Shown: piece after piece, positions 29,829-42,071 of the stretch
Layout: every line of letters starts with the position of its first letter
Position numbering within the stretch: position 1 is the stretch's first letter
Assembly (NCBI GenBank): GCA_031761405.1
Contig: JASEVX010000006.1
Span: 30,684,117 to 30,748,116, forward strand
Direction: 5' to 3'
Length of the DNA stretch: 64,000 nt
Origin: Serripes groenlandicus
Lineage: Eukaryota; Mollusca; Bivalvia; Cardiida; Cardiidae
The notes under the pieces: generated by a model
What the model was told of the DNA's origin: nothing
Database searches by the model: none
Seen by the model: only the letters and a program-made list of their open reading frames with translations
Program-made: the position numbers and the translations under genes

Positions 29829-31999
29829 CAAGAGGGCCAAGATGGCCCTAAAATCGATCACCTGAATGATAGTTAATTAGAAGCAAATATCTGTGAAAAT
29901 TTGATCAGGAGTTCAAATGAAACTGCAAGGAGTGGAAATAGTCCATTTTTATCTTGAAATCTAACAAGAGCTTTCTCAATTTCTGATGCTGCAGCAACAA
30001 AGGTTCTACACAGAATGCAAGTATTTGAACAATTTTGAAAGAGGACCATCAAAGGAACATTCCTGTGAAGTAACATTGAAATTGGTCAAGTGGAATGGTA
30101 GGAGTTGTCATTTGTAGCTAAAAGTTCAATTTACCCCTTTTGTGATGACGCGAGGTTGCTATGATTTTGTAACTAATCAAAACAGCTTGAACAAATTAAA
30201 TGTAGAGGATCACTGAAGTAGGATTTATATTCAATTTCCTTAATATCAGACAAGAACTTTTAAAGCTTGGACATTTTGCCCCCTTTCTGATGCTGCAGCA
30301 ACCCTGGCGGCCATGTTTTTCAACCGATCGGAAATATTTGAACAATCTTGGTAAAGGGTGCCCCAAGGAACATTTGTGCAAAATAATTTTCAAATCGGGC
30401 CAGTACTTTTGGTCAAGAAGATTTTTAAAATTTTAACAATGCACATATAAGGAAAACAGGCTCCGCCCCCTGGCGGCCATGTTTTTCAACCGATCGGAAA
30501 TATTTGAACAATCTTGGTAAAGGGTGCCCCAATGAACATTTGTGGAAAATAATTTTCAAATCGGGCAAGTACTTTTGGACAAGAAGATTTTTTAAGTTTT
30601 AACAATGCACGTAGAAGGAAAACAAGCTTCGCCCCCTGGCGGCCATGTTTTTCAACGGATCGGAAATATTTGAACAATCTTGGTAAAGGGTGCCCCAAGG
30701 AACATTTGTGCAAAATAATTTTCAAATCGGGCCAGTACTTTTGGTCAAGAAGATTTTTAAAATTTTAACAATGCACATATAAGGAAAACAGGCTCCGCCC
30801 CCTGGCGGCCATGTTTTTCAACCGATCGGAAATATTTGAACAATCTAGGTAAAGGGTGCCCCAATGAACATTTGTGGAAAATAATTTTCAAATCGGGCCA
30901 GTACTTTTGGACAAGAAGTTTTTTTAAGTTTTAACAATGCACGTATAAGGAAAACAAGCTCCGCGCCCTGGCGGCCATGTTTTTCAACGGATCGGGAATA
31001 TTTGAACAATCTTGGTAAAGGGTGCCCCAAGGAACATTTGTGCAAAATAATTTTCAAATTGGGCCAGTACTTTTTGACAAGAAGATTTTTAAAATGTTAA
31101 CAATGCACATATAAGGAAAACAGGCTCCACCCCCTGGCGGCCATGTTTTTCAATCGATCGGAAATATTTGAACAATCTTGGTAAAGGGTGCCCCAATCAA
31201 CATTTGTGGAAAATAATTTTCAAATCGGGCCAGTACTTTTGGACAAGAAGATTTTTTAAGTTTTAACAATGCACATATAAGGAAAACAAGTTCCACGCCC
31301 TGGCGGCCATGTTTTTCAACGGATCGGAAATATTTGAACAATCTTCGTAAAGGGTGCCCCAAGGAACATTTGTGCAAAACAATTTTCAAATCGGGCCAGT
31401 ACTTTTTGACAAGAAGATTTTTAAAATTTTAACAATGCACATATAAGGAAAACAGGCTCCGCCCCCTGGCGGCCATGTTTTTCAACCGATCGGAAATTTT
31501 TGAACAATCTTGGTAAAGGGTGCCCCAATGTACATTTGTGCAAAATAATTGTCAAATCGGGCCAGTACTTCTGGACAAGAAGATTTTTAAAGTTTTAACA
31601 ATGCACATATAAGGAAAATAAGCTCCGCCCCCTGGCGGCCATGTTTTTCAACGGATCGGAAATATTTGAACAATCTTGGTAGAGGGTACCCCAAGGAACA
31701 TTTGTGCAAAATAATTTTTAAATCGGGCCAGTACTTTTGGACAAGAAGATTTTTTAAGATTTGGCAATTTTCCCCTTTTCTGTTGCCGCGGCAACCAAAG
31801 TTCTCGATGGAATTTAAATCTTTGAACAATTTTTAAAGAGGTTCACCAAAGGAACATTCCTGTGAAGTTTGGTTGAAATTGGTCAAGTGGTTAAGGAGGA
31901 GATGATCTAAATGTTAACGACGGACGACGACGGACGACGTAAGACGGACAAAAAGTGATCAGAATAGCTCACCTTGAGCCTTTGGCTCTAGGTGATCTA
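29829..31999 (+). mobile_element. Helitron-like / pearl-like element with nine 166 bp core repeats
   Basis: Left end CAAGAGGGCCAAGATGGCCC (short inverted repeat AGGGCC/GGCCCT) then TCACCTGA; a unique 5' region; core repeats from about 30300 to 31770; a GACGGACGACG tract; right end hairpin GAGCCTTTGGCTC, eight bases and CTAA. No ORF of its own. This matches the ground plan (flank, tandem core, microsatellite, flank) described for bivalve pearl elements. Class by architecture, not by homology search. Confidence 0.75.
30300..31770 (+). repeat. 166 bp tandem core repeat, about nine copies
   Basis: TGGCGGCCATGTTTTTCAAC starts at 30471 and 30637 and recurs every 166 bp. Units alternate slightly (CAAGGAACATTTGTGCAAA and CAATGAACATTTGTGGAAA), so the amplified unit was probably a dimer. 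Confidence 0.92.
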
Positions 32000-32004
32000 A
32001 AAAA

Positions 32005-32027
32005 AGGAAAGAGAGAGAGAGAGTGAG

Positions 32028-32062
<35 letters not shown>

Positions 32063-32105
32063 CATATAGACACATAAAGAGACACAGAAAGAGAGAGAGA
32101 AACAG
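32005..32105. repeat. (GA)n and (CA)n microsatellites
   Basis: GAGAGAGA then 14 or more CA units. Confidence 0.95.
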
Positions 32106-32157
32106 AGACTGTTATAAGAGAATAATGCATTTATGACACGAGAACACCACTTGTCTA

Positions 32158-32386
32158 TAACCCTTTCCCACATACAATTTATCTGCACCAGATGCCTTTG
32201 AAAACATTTAATAAAACAAAAGGAAACTCTCTATAAATAAACGATTAATTATTGAATAAAATTGAAAAGATTGTGAAAAGGAAGAAATTTCTCTTTATGA
32301 ATCAATCGCTCATTTTGCCACAGCATTTTCAAAAGTCGTCTGTTGCAAAAGCGTCATAAAACGTCTGTATGTGGTAAAGGGTTAAA
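32158..32386. mobile_element. Family B hairpin MITE
   Basis: AACCCTTTCCCACATACAAT, GCCTTTGAAAACATTTAAT, GTCGTCTGTTGCAAAAGCGTC and GTGGTAAAGGGTTAA. Confidence 0.82.
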
Positions 32387-32389
32387 GCG

Positions 32390-32879
32390 CTCAGAAAGTG
32401 TGCGGCGTTTCTAAGAACAGCGCCATAAGTAATTGAAATTTAATTTTTAATTTTCACTTTGAACAGTAGAAACCGTATCTATCAATCTGTGCGGACACTG
32501 TCCATTTCGGGGGATGCAAAGGGCATCAGACAAAAAAACACCTTTGTCAAAATAACTATGAATGGCCCTGCAATTACGACACTTTCTTTTATACAAGACC
32601 TAACCTTCGCTCGCTCGTATATAGATCTGATTACTGCCCCATACAGGTTGGCCCAGATTGATTGCGTCAACCAATCATTTTTTTTTATTGAAACGATATT
32701 AACTGCTAAGGAAGGGAATTCGTTTCCCTTTCTTATGAAACGCTCCTACGGACGCTGGAATGCATATAGATCCTCGATTGGTCATTTTGAACAATTTTGC
32801 CGTTCACGTCAGCCAATTCACCTACCAATGTTTTTGCTGCTTTCTCACACCGAAACAATAACATAATGTAATGGAAAGA
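32390..32879. other. Unassigned stretch with a 135-codon plus-strand frame
   Basis: The frame at 32459-32866 has no motif, leader or family resemblance that I can see and abuts the LINE 3' end. I do not treat it as a gene. Confidence 0.3.
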
Positions 32880-34010
32880 CAAAAAAGTCTTTAACTTAGG
32901 CGAGAAGCCTGAACAAATAAACAAAGTATAAAATACAATACCATATAATACCACATCTTATCTTTCTATTATTAGTTTTCGCTCTAAAGAGGCAAAATAT
33001 ATATATTTACTTAAATTCAACAATTCTTTAACATTTTTTGACATTAGTAAGTTTGAAAACTTTTGTAAATTTGGCCAAGTGTAATAGTATGTTTTGAAAT
33101 ATTTGTTTCGCAGTTCAAAATATGCAGTACAAATTAGAAGGAAGTGATATTCGTTTTCAATCAAATTTCTATGGCAGGCTTTGCACAATCTTTCGTTTCT
33201 TGATTTATTTTCATATCTACCTTTTTCAATTTCTAGCTCATGAGATGAAACTCTGAATTTACAAAGTGCGACTCTTAATTTATGGTCAGCTATACAATCT
33301 AGATAGTTTTCAAATATGAAATCATGTTTAAACATACAATAAGTAATTAATCTTTGGGAATGATTAACATTTGCATACCAGCTTTGGAAGTATTGATTAT
33401 AAATTCTTTGTTTAATGAGCATATAACCGATATACTTCCAATGTCTTGATGCATCCAAATTTCATAAAATCCCAATGATTCTAACACAATCTTAACATGA
33501 TAAGCCCAGGTTAATCCATTATAATTAATACCACTATTTGCGTCATTTTTTAACATACAATATATCTTTTTTACTAATTTAGTGTCATCAAGTCGAAGAA
33601 TTTTTATCCAATATCGAATCATGTTACACTTTCTGATGACATTTAAAGGGACTCTTCAAAGTTTACCATATAATGCAGTTAGATTTGTTGATCGTTTGAC
33701 GCATAATACCTTTCGACAAAATTGTGTATGAATGGCTTCTACTTCTACACATTTAGCATGAAACCATATCTCTGATGCATAACTTAAAACAGGTAGAACT
33801 AGAGAATCGAACAATTTGCATTTGTCTGAAGGGTTAAAAACATATCTACTGAATATCGAAAAAAGATTGTACATTGCTCTATTTGCATTATCAGCTATTT
33901 TCTTCTGAGTATTAAGCCATTTTCCGTTCTTAAAAAAGTTCAAACCTAAGTATTTGAACGATGAAACAACTTCAATTTTTTCATCATATATGTAAAAATC
34001 ATGGAAAGTT
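32880..34010 (-). pseudogene. 5'-truncated LINE (C-terminal part of reverse transcriptase ORF)
   Basis: Minus-strand frames in order: IEVVSSFKYLG and NFFKNGKWLNTQKKIADNAN (to 33656), LPVLSYASEIWFHAKCVEVE, FCRKVLCVKRSTN; then IRYWIKILRLDDTKLVKKIY (33622-33347), then FRVSSHELEIEKGRYENKSR, NERLCKACHRNLIENEYHFL and LICTAYFELRNKYFKTYYYT (33458-32958). The order YLG, SYASEIW, RYW, C..C...ENEYHFLL is the usual C-terminal half of non-LTR retrotransposon ORF2. Two frameshifts; the polymerase core is absent. Confidence 0.88.
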
Positions 34011-34029
34011 GCACGTCAATTATATGGCT

Positions 34030-34480
34030 TCCGTGAAATCTTTAACAATTATCTCATCAGAAAGATTGCGGCTGATTTTCAAATAATTTTGTAAAATTAT
34101 TTTCTAGGTGACCTTGTACAAGTTTCCGTAGGATAATGTCAATTTGTTGAAAGACATGGTCGGCAGGGGCGGCGCTGTTTGCTTTATATGGCTATCGAGA
34201 AAGTATTATTCTTCAAAATCATCAGATCAATTGTCAAATAATTTAGAAGTTTTCCTTTGATGTCCTTCTATAAGATTTCTTCAAGCCATGTTGATTGGTA
34301 AACAAACATAGCTTCCAGAGGGCAGGGAATTTTTGCCTAATATAGCTACAGTGAACAGTTTTAAAATCTTCTCCTCAAAAGTTTCAGACCGATTTTCAAA
34401 GCAATTGATTTCACTTGTCCTACAGTTCTGTAAAAATATTGCTTAAAATAACATTGCAACCACTCATTTTCGACGAATTC
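34030..34480 (-). repeat. Reverse-oriented core-repeat fragment of the pearl-like family
   Basis: Complement of the 42 kb core unit (GCCATGTTGATTGGT, ATCTTCTCCTCAAAAGTTTC, TATATGGCTATCG), two to three units, no ends. Confidence 0.6.
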
Positions 34481-35270
34481 CTAACTATTCTAGTATATTA
34501 ATTACTGATAATTTAAATGTGCAAAAGTACTTCAAATAATATCCTATAATATAACCCCTATCCCTGATAACAAGGGCTCTGATGCTATTTAAATTGATAA
34601 GATTGTATAGTAGGATCACTCAGAAAGTTAAATAGTGCCTTCATTACTGTTTTCTCGACTCATCCGTCGAGAATGTTATTTCGAAAGAAAGCAAGTTAAT
34701 ACTATGATATGACGAATTGCAATCCCTTTCGTGAGGAATTAGCAGTTCTTGCAGATGAAAGCATGGCAAACAGCGAATGTTCTGTTCAGAGTGCTTTGCG
34801 GCACCATACTGAACAATTTGTTCCAATCAATGAATTATTGCAATTATCATTTCGATGAAAAGTAGCACTTTGCAAATATTCCCTGACCATTGATTTTCAA
34901 ACAGGTACATGGACATGTACTTCTTTTAATTGAACAGTTTTAAAAAGGAAACGTACTTTGGGAAAATTAGCGGTTGATAAATTAGCAGTAATAACTTCAC
35001 ACATTTCTTAATTAGAGCACCATTTTAAACTCGATTTGAATATATAAAGACCTTCTGGTTGGTATACCGATAATTAACCAGTCAATTAGCGGTATCAATT
35101 AATATTACGAATCTCGTGTCTTAAAGGTACTGTACAACTTTACGTGTGATAAAGAAATCCAAACGAACAACGCTTTTCCTTTCCGTGTTACACCAATTTA
35201 ACAACTGTGAATTCTTTTAATTACTATAATCCTTAATGATTAGATAATTGTGTATAGTCCCATTATAGCC
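34480..35270. other. Intergenic, nothing recognised
   Basis: AT-rich, no gene or repeat supported. Confidence 0.45.
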
Positions 35271-35271
35271 G

Positions 35272-35470
35272 AGCCCCGGTAGCGACGCGGGCTGTCAATA
35301 AGAGGGTTGTGAGTTCGAACCCCAGATCGGATATCATTAATCATGGCGTTTGACAAAATGTCATTGTGACAAGCCTCATTCGTCTTTTACCAATGGGCTA
35401 ATATTCTATGTGGAAAAACAGCCAGTTACTTGGAAAGATTGTTGTGTGTATTACTGGTGTGAGAAAGCCA
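35272..35470 (+). mobile_element. tRNA-derived SINE, family 2
   Basis: GAGCCCCGGTAGCGACGCGG, B box GGTTGTGAGTTCGAACCCC, body GTTTGACAAAATGTCATTGTGACAAGCC and CCAATGGGCTAATATT, GTGGAAAAACAGCCAGTTAC. Shares order with 192 and 60657. Confidence 0.82.
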
Positions 35471-35474
35471 AGAA

Positions 35475-36730
35475 ACACATGAATGCGTGATATGACTGAA
35501 GAATTGTTGAACACAGCGGTAAACCCCCATCAATTTCTTGACTTCCTCGACGTATCTACTTCTGCGAATATTAGATGAATAGGTGGACACGAAAGACACT
35601 CCTGTACATTACACACCAAACGGGACATTTCCGTCGCTGCTGGTATTGGTATGAGCCTCTACTGCATAATGCATTCTTCAGTTAGATAAAATTCTTTCAT
35701 GAAAATCACGTGCATTACAGTACCGTCCAAGGCAAACGTATGTATGTTCCTCCGACTAACTGTTCGTCATTTTGTTTTGTTACCACGAAAGGTTCCACGG
35801 ACTTATGAAATTGGTTTCTGCTTTCACAAACTAAATGGGTTTTCAAAAGTTGGATTCACATGACGCTTATTTCTTTAAATACAAACATTAAATTTAGTTT
35901 GGGTGTATATAGCCTCCCTCTCTGTGTGGGTTTCTTGGAAAGAACAAACTTATAACTGCTTTCCAGACTCATTTTACTTAAACATAGACTCATAGTGGAT
36001 CATTTGATCGGTTTTGAATAAAGTATCAGAGCAACAATTATTGATACAGGGCACGTTTTATTCGTCTTCTTTGACTTAAAAAGTGCATATGACACTACCT
36101 GGAAGTATGAACCTTTGAGGTCTTCAAAAAACTCCTCACATTCACTCATTCATTCATTTCCTCTCGGTTTGATGCGGAAGGCAATGTAAATCGTCCTTTC
36201 AAGCGAAATGCAAGATTGAGTCGAAGGTAATGGGTTTTCAAGTTGTTCTTGTTATCATGTTAACAGAGCCTCGTGTAATGAATTATTTGAACATCTATCT
36301 GCCAAGCTTTGTATATTGTATATACGGAATATTCGAAGAGAAATGGGTTGTATCTATATATTTTTTAAATTATCATTTGAGCCAATGGCATTAGAATTAA
36401 TTTACTTTCGATATTGAAAACAAAATTAGGTGTAGTGATAATTTTATAACACATTTACGAATATTTACGTCTGAGATCGAGAAGAAGCGAAGATAGGTAA
36501 TGAATGTTTTTCAGTCAAGTTTATTTTAAACTGTATACCTCATTAGTTCTTGCGTTACTTGAGTAACAACTATAAAAGGCAGAACCCGCTCATGATAGTC
36601 GAGGTCGAGGTCGTCGAGGTAAAACACGAGGTCGACGATATTCCAGTGCACCACTGTAGCCCGAACATATGTTTTGAATTTTAGAGAATAGAGATTATAT
36701 TTATAAAAGTTCTTATTCGAGAAGTCGTAC
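35475..36730. other. Intergenic, nothing recognised
   Basis: AT-rich; a minus-strand frame at 36526-36744 with a LDDLDLDYHE stretch comes from a GTCGAGGTCGAGGTCGTCGA repeat and is not supported as coding. Confidence 0.4.
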
Positions 36731-36734
36731 CTCT

Positions 36735-36870
36735 GCAGACACATTTTGACATCTCAGCAGCAGAAAACGTTTGAAAACATTGTGGTAAAGGCATAAATGG
36801 TTCATACTGTTTTAAAATATATTGAATAATTATAATCACATTTACAGATTTTTTCCATAGTTTTGCCTAT
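36735..36870. mobile_element. Family B hairpin MITE, partial
   Basis: CTGCAGACACATTTTGACAT, CAGCAGAAAACGTTTGAAAACATTGTGG; right half missing. Confidence 0.6.
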
Positions 36871-37054
36871 GTTTTCTAGTGAACATTTGTATAATGTGGG
36901 AAATGGTTAACAACATAACTTATTATACACAACACATGATATTTTGGGAAATGAACCCTTTAATAAAAAGGTACAATATATACGTATATACGATGATTGA
37001 TGGACTTTTTCTTTTACCCAAACTATCGTGTAAGCTCTATGCGAACAGTGGTAT

Positions 37055-37205
37055 TACGTTGTGTACGGTTAGCATTACGACTGACTCGCTGGTGTCAGCA
37101 TACATGGACCAGTTATACTGGTATCTTACTAAGGAAACGGTATGATATAGCTGAATATGTGATAATATCGGTGTAAGACACAATACAAACAAAGCAAGTA
37201 GATAG
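37055..37205 (+). mobile_element. tRNA-derived SINE, family 1, 5'-truncated
   Basis: GACTCGCTGGTGTCAGCATA, CATGGACCAGTTATACTGG and GGTATGATATAGCTGAA body with AT-rich tail; the head is lost. Confidence 0.75.
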
Positions 37206-37209
37206 AGAA

Positions 37210-38110
37210 AGGAAACTTGGTCCCATTTCATATTTCTTTGATTTCAGTGTATTTGAATATCAAGCCATGCGCTTATAGACCGGTAAATCAATTCCCTCTC
37301 AATATCCTAACGAACTTGCACAATGGAACCGCATCTTCAGATGGGCGAGTGCAGAGACCCAAGTAATGTCTTGAGTAGTCCGTGGTTTATTTATATTCAC
37401 AATTTCTCATTAAAGGTATTTCTATAAATAAGCATACATGAAGGATACCCTGCCCTGCCCCTATCACATATTCTATGGTAATACATAGTCCTAATGCCAC
37501 AGATTATCTATTTATTAACTGCATGATTAGAAGTCCATCCTTGTACATTTGTATCACCGACTTAAAATGATAATTCATCCAAACTAATCGACATCGGACA
37601 CTTACATTCGCCTTCAGACTCCTGGTAGACGGTTTCCAGAAATTCAAATTGTTCTGCTTTTTCAATAGTTTACCCCAAGAAGAACGAACGTTGACAACCT
37701 AGAGAGTTCTTGTTATTTATAGTCCTGGCTTATGGATTGGTAAAATGCATTGTTTTCAATATAGTTGTTTTGATAATGTACTCCAAATAATCATTATATC
37801 TTTCACACCGGAATATCAATTCAGTATGTTGAAAGGGACATATAAAGCTTTATGATTACAAGTATATCATTTACGTAAAGATTTCCGCCCAAATATGAAT
37901 GTTGACAATACTATTATTATGATAAGATTGATAAGCATATTTTGATCAAAGTCAAGTAGTGTGGTACATTCGAATGTATTTCAAAAGTACTCACAAGGAC
38001 AAATAAAATGAAATCATACACAAACCTGGACTTGCTTTATATAAACGCCTATTATACGTGATGTCCTCTGCGTAAGTGTCTTTCCTTTGATAGCATATGT
38101 AAGAAAGTGA
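37210..38110. other. Intergenic, diverged repeat, no gene
   Basis: 37540-38100 resembles 28780-29200 at low identity. No coding sequence supported. Confidence 0.4.
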
Positions 38111-38117
38111 AAAATAA

Positions 38118-38395
38118 TTGTTTGGCAATCGGCTACCTTCCAGATCAAGTATACAGTTTTACCATAAAGCAATCAGCAAGATAATTACTTTTTTGACAAT
38201 GCTTAAATAATCAATTGGTTGCATTTCACAAATGCACACCCGACAAAACACGTTTGGCTATCGGCTACCTTCCAGATCAAGTCTACAGTTTTACCATAGA
38301 ACATTCAGCGAGATAATTGCATTTCTGACAATGCTTCAATAATGAATTGATTTCACTTCAAACATGCACACCAGAAAAAACACAATTGTTCAAGT
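38118..38395 (+). repeat. 132 bp direct duplication
   Basis: GGCTACCTTCCAGATCAAGT at 38131 and 38263 with flanking similarity across the whole unit. Confidence 0.85.
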
Positions 38396-38579
38396 AAATG
38401 TTTTGTCTAAACTCTAGCAACCCCTAGACCGTCATACAGTACTATAGGTTTGGTTTTAATCGTGCATGTTAACATGCGTATATTGCGATTGTCATACCAC
38501 AGAGAGAGGGAGGAAGGGGAATTATCTGTACAGCTTGACATCATTTAACCTTAAATTGACATTTAATTACATGTAGCAG

Positions 38580-38724
38580 GGCTATAGAGTAATGCATCCC
38601 GAAACAGAATATCCACAGGAGGCGAAAATTGTCTGTCCGAGTTAGCCTACGCGGCATGCTCAGGCTGATCCGGGTCGATACTTTACGCAGATTCCACACC
38701 GTTGTTTTTCTCGTGGGACGGCTC
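38580..38724. mobile_element. Family A TIR element, copy 13, left half missing
   Basis: Begins at the internal CTATAGAGTAATGCATCCCG and ends GTTTTTCTCGTGGGACGGCTC. Confidence 0.8.
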
Positions 38725-38845
38725 ATTTGTGAATGTACTGAGTGAAGCGAGTCATGGTTATACGCAGATATCTTTAAGGCCGCGGCAAATATAATTGAGT
38801 TGTGCTCAAAGACAAATTTAACGCATCTTCAACAAGACTATACAT

Positions 38846-39691
38846 TTCGACGAATTTCTAATTGGCCACCTAGTGGGAAAAGTATTCGGAGAAAAATACA
38901 AATAACCAAATATATAGAGGATATTTATTTGTTTTGAGTGGATATAGAATTTATCTCATCGAGAAGGGATACAATTGAATATTTTCTCGAGCGACTCAAA
39001 ACAAACAAATTTTCTTTTTATTTTATGATAATTGATGTTGAAATAATTGAACTATTTGGTGTCTTCGTACCTGTTCACACGCGGACAAATCTGTGTGAAT
39101 GTATTTGTTTACTACCCAATGTCAGACAATGACAATAAGTCAATAAGACAATGCTTGTATCCGATCTAATAATATACCCATTACGTATTTATTTATATAT
39201 AAAACGTGTGTAGTATAACATGACCGGAAACCAGGAAAATGACGTCATACCTATATCACTCACAGTGTGGGTGATATGGATTATATCTCACTGATAAAAC
39301 TCAGTATGGTTGACAACGCGTGTTATTGTTATAACGACGCGTAACATACCTGTCTGATGGGGGTGCCGACACGAATCATTCCGACGGCTTGAGCGCGTTC
39401 TGCAATGCTCATTCTCGCCATATTTAATGTTTTGCATAAAAGACAATCCACGAAGAATACATTCCTACCAAATACGACAACTACCATCCCGTACACGAGG
39501 AACGCGAGCAAATAGGCTATTTTCAGATCTACCGTTCCGCATGGATGGTTTTGTACATGAATACGTGTTTTATTTCTGTTACTCGATAGATTGGTGTGTA
39601 CAATACAAAAATAACCAAACTTTACATTTATTGATTAAATATGTCGCATAATATCATATTTTATGTGGTGGCCAAGTAGAAATTCGTCGAA
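38846..39691. mobile_element. Candidate TIR element with transposase-like fragment
   Basis: A 25 bp inverted pair (TTCGACGAATTTCTAATTGG at 38846-38870 continuing CCACC; complement at 39667-39691, one mismatch) bounds about 846 bp that holds a helix-turn-helix-like exon at 39350-39421 and a hairpin ATATCACTCACAGTGTGGGTGATAT. No clear target-site duplication. Decayed. Confidence 0.5.
39350..39421 (-). pseudogene. Transposase-like N-terminal helix-turn-helix fragment
   Basis: MARMSIAERAQAVGMIRVGT PIRQ, followed by a donor-like CAG/GTATGT. The MS..ERA.AV....G...RQV pattern is that of Tc1/mariner-type DNA-binding heads seen in molluscs (recall). No catalytic DDE part found nearby. Confidence 0.5.
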
Positions 39692-39699
39692 GAATATAA

Positions 39700-40118
39700 G
39701 GGTGCCTGAGCTAAACATCAATCCATCAATCCATTCTGAAGCTCATTTTAATTGCTATCCCTAAGAGCTACTTATTTCAAGACATATTTTACAATTTAAA
39801 CCAGAAATGGGCATGGTCAGTTTTACGATGAAATAAGCAAAACGCTTTCCGTTAGCTGCGTCATTTATTACAGGCAAGAAGTTCTGCATCGCACGTGCTT
39901 ATAAAGACGTTACGGTACCTAAGTTCGATTTAATAAGCACTCCGACTTAGTGGTGTAGTTAAGTGGTTATGTCGCTTGGCTAGATTTGAGCCCGGGTCAG
40001 ACAAAGCAAATAAATTAAATTAGTTAGGATTGGATTCCCTTAATGTCGTATGGAATGCTGAAATATTTTAATGAATGTGGCCAAGTTAATTTGGTAAGCC
40101 TAGTACAATCTATACTAT
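39700..40118. other. Intergenic; possible tRNA-like scrap
   Basis: TTAGTGGTGTAGTTAAGTGG TTATG and GAGCCCGGGTCAGAC at 39955-40000 recall a SINE head. Nothing else. Confidence 0.35.
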
Positions 40119-40120
40119 AT

Positions 40121-40308
40121 GAGCTGTCCCATGAGAAAATCAACATTGTGGAGTAAAGTATCGACCCGGATCAGCCTAGGCATGCCGCGCAGACTTACCC
40201 GGATATTCACTTTTCACCTTCTGTGAATTTTCTGGAGCAGGCTGATCTGAGTCGATATCATACATTACGCAGAGGCCGTAATGTTGGTTTTCTCGCGAGA
40301 CGGCTCAA
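40121..40308. mobile_element. Family A TIR element, copy 14, internally deleted
   Basis: GAGCTGTCCCATGAGAAAAT left, GTTTTCTCGCGAGACGGCTC right, about 70 bp shorter than the full form. Confidence 0.82.
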
Positions 40309-40799
40309 TTATTAAGGTATGACTACCCTAATTTCCGAACGCTATCAATTGTAATATTTTCTTAATATACACCTTTTAAGTAACAATTGTGCAAAAGAAT
40401 GAAGACATTTTATCGTCTATTTTTTGGAGCTATGTCTGGCTTTCCCCATACCACATATCTAAAGTTGACTTAATTTAGAGGTGCAAAATGAAGTTTAAGT
40501 ACAAATAATTGCGAGTGGAAATTGATGATGCTGACAGTTCACGAGTCCATCATATATTTCAATAAGTGATTTTAAATGATTCTTCGTCTCCCATAGGTAT
40601 GCTATTGCTTTTATGTATTTCAAAGTTAACAGAAATGCTACCAACGTTGTCCTCTACTTAGATTGTTTAAGGGAATCAAATCCATCTTCAACTCCATGGC
40701 ATCTTAGATAAGGCCAACAGCTAATTTATGAGCTTTAATAAACTTTTTCTCATTCCATACTAATGCATACATTTCTATCAAAGTTTACAGACGTTTTGC

Positions 40800-41468
40800 C
40801 TCTTTAGTGTTCTACCAATAGGAGGAACATAATTAAAATATTTATTAAACGGGGGGTGACTGTGGCATCTGAAAGGGGGCAGAAAAACATTTACAAATAT
40901 TTATTTTTAACTTAACACGAAATTTGGCCAGATTTATTTAGCAAACGAATTGAATAATATGCAGAACACTTGCACCAAAAAGCAAGAAAAATGTAAACAA
41001 AAAAATCTTCTCTCATTCCAAGGGGAAAAATAAATTAAAACTTCACAGAACCATTATTTATGTGATCTTCTAATGAAGTAGCTTTATAATTGAAATCAGT
41101 AGAATGATCTGGTTGATTGTGACATCCTTAAATGGGCCAAATGTAAATATTGCTTTAAAAGGATTTTTCTCGCATGCTATTGGAATAAAGCCATTCAACG
41201 TTTACTGAATTGTTTCCTTAGTAATCCTCTACCAAAATAACCGAAAACAATTAAATTCAATGCAGAATTCTGGTCACTAGGGCATCTTAAAAGTAGCCAA
41301 ATATGGCTAATTATGAACAGGATTTATTTAAACATCATTAAGAAAGAAATGTTGTATAGATTGTCACCAGCCAATTAATAATGATCATTATACAACATTG
41401 TTGACCACCAGAGGCTACTATAGCTCTGGTACTCAGATAAGCTATCTAGGGCCATCTTGTCCCTCTTG
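40800..41468 (-). mobile_element. Helitron-like / pearl-like element, reverse orientation, diverged
   Basis: At the right edge the complement reads CAAGAGGGACAAGATGGCCC TAGATAGC..., the family 5' end. Inward are loosely repeated units (GTGACATCCTTAAATGGGCC; GGGCATCTTAAAAGTAGCC). The 3' end was not located. Confidence 0.5.
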
Positions 41469-42071
41469 TTTATATTTTAAATTTAATAGCGTTTAAGAGA
41501 TAGAACTTCCCACTTTAACAATTAAATAAAGGCCTTTTCCACTGTCAATTTAAATAAACATTCGTAAATTTCAAATTCATCACCCTAAAATACAGATAAA
41601 ACCGAAATTATTAAAAGTTATTTTTCCATACAGGGTTTTGAACCAGGTATCAGGTTCCTTGAAACAGATGCCCTAACACTTGACTGATCCGCAAAGGGAT
41701 GTCAAGGATAGTCAAAGCGCTGAAGGCACCGAATTTGTTTGGGTACATAAAACGGTTCAAACATTTGCCTTAGCATAGATATGTGATTTATAAACTATGC
41801 ATTGTTTATAAATATTACAACTTCGGGTAAAAGAATAAATGACACAACCGTTAAAATTAATCGCCATATGTAGTTGTCTATATAAATAAATCATGAGACA
41901 TACATGTGAATATTATATTTAATTACCAAGTTTCAAAAGACATGTAAAACAAATGGATAACCATTATGGCCCCGACTCACTCATCTAAGTATTTACCAAC
42001 TTTTGTTACAAAAAAAAATCACAATTGACCAAGGGTTTTCTAAAATCTTACTCAAAAGCTTCCTGCTATCA

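Noticed and set aside
29329..29861. Ser/Leu-rich minus-strand frames
   Set aside because: Products of the GA-rich microsatellite.
30196..31829. Series of similar 65-80 codon frames (MKIILHKCSLGHPLPRLFKY...)
   Set aside because: Translations of the 166 bp core repeat of a non-coding element.
32459..32866. 135-codon plus-strand frame as a gene
   Set aside because: No motif, no start context, and it abuts a LINE 3' end; left unassigned.
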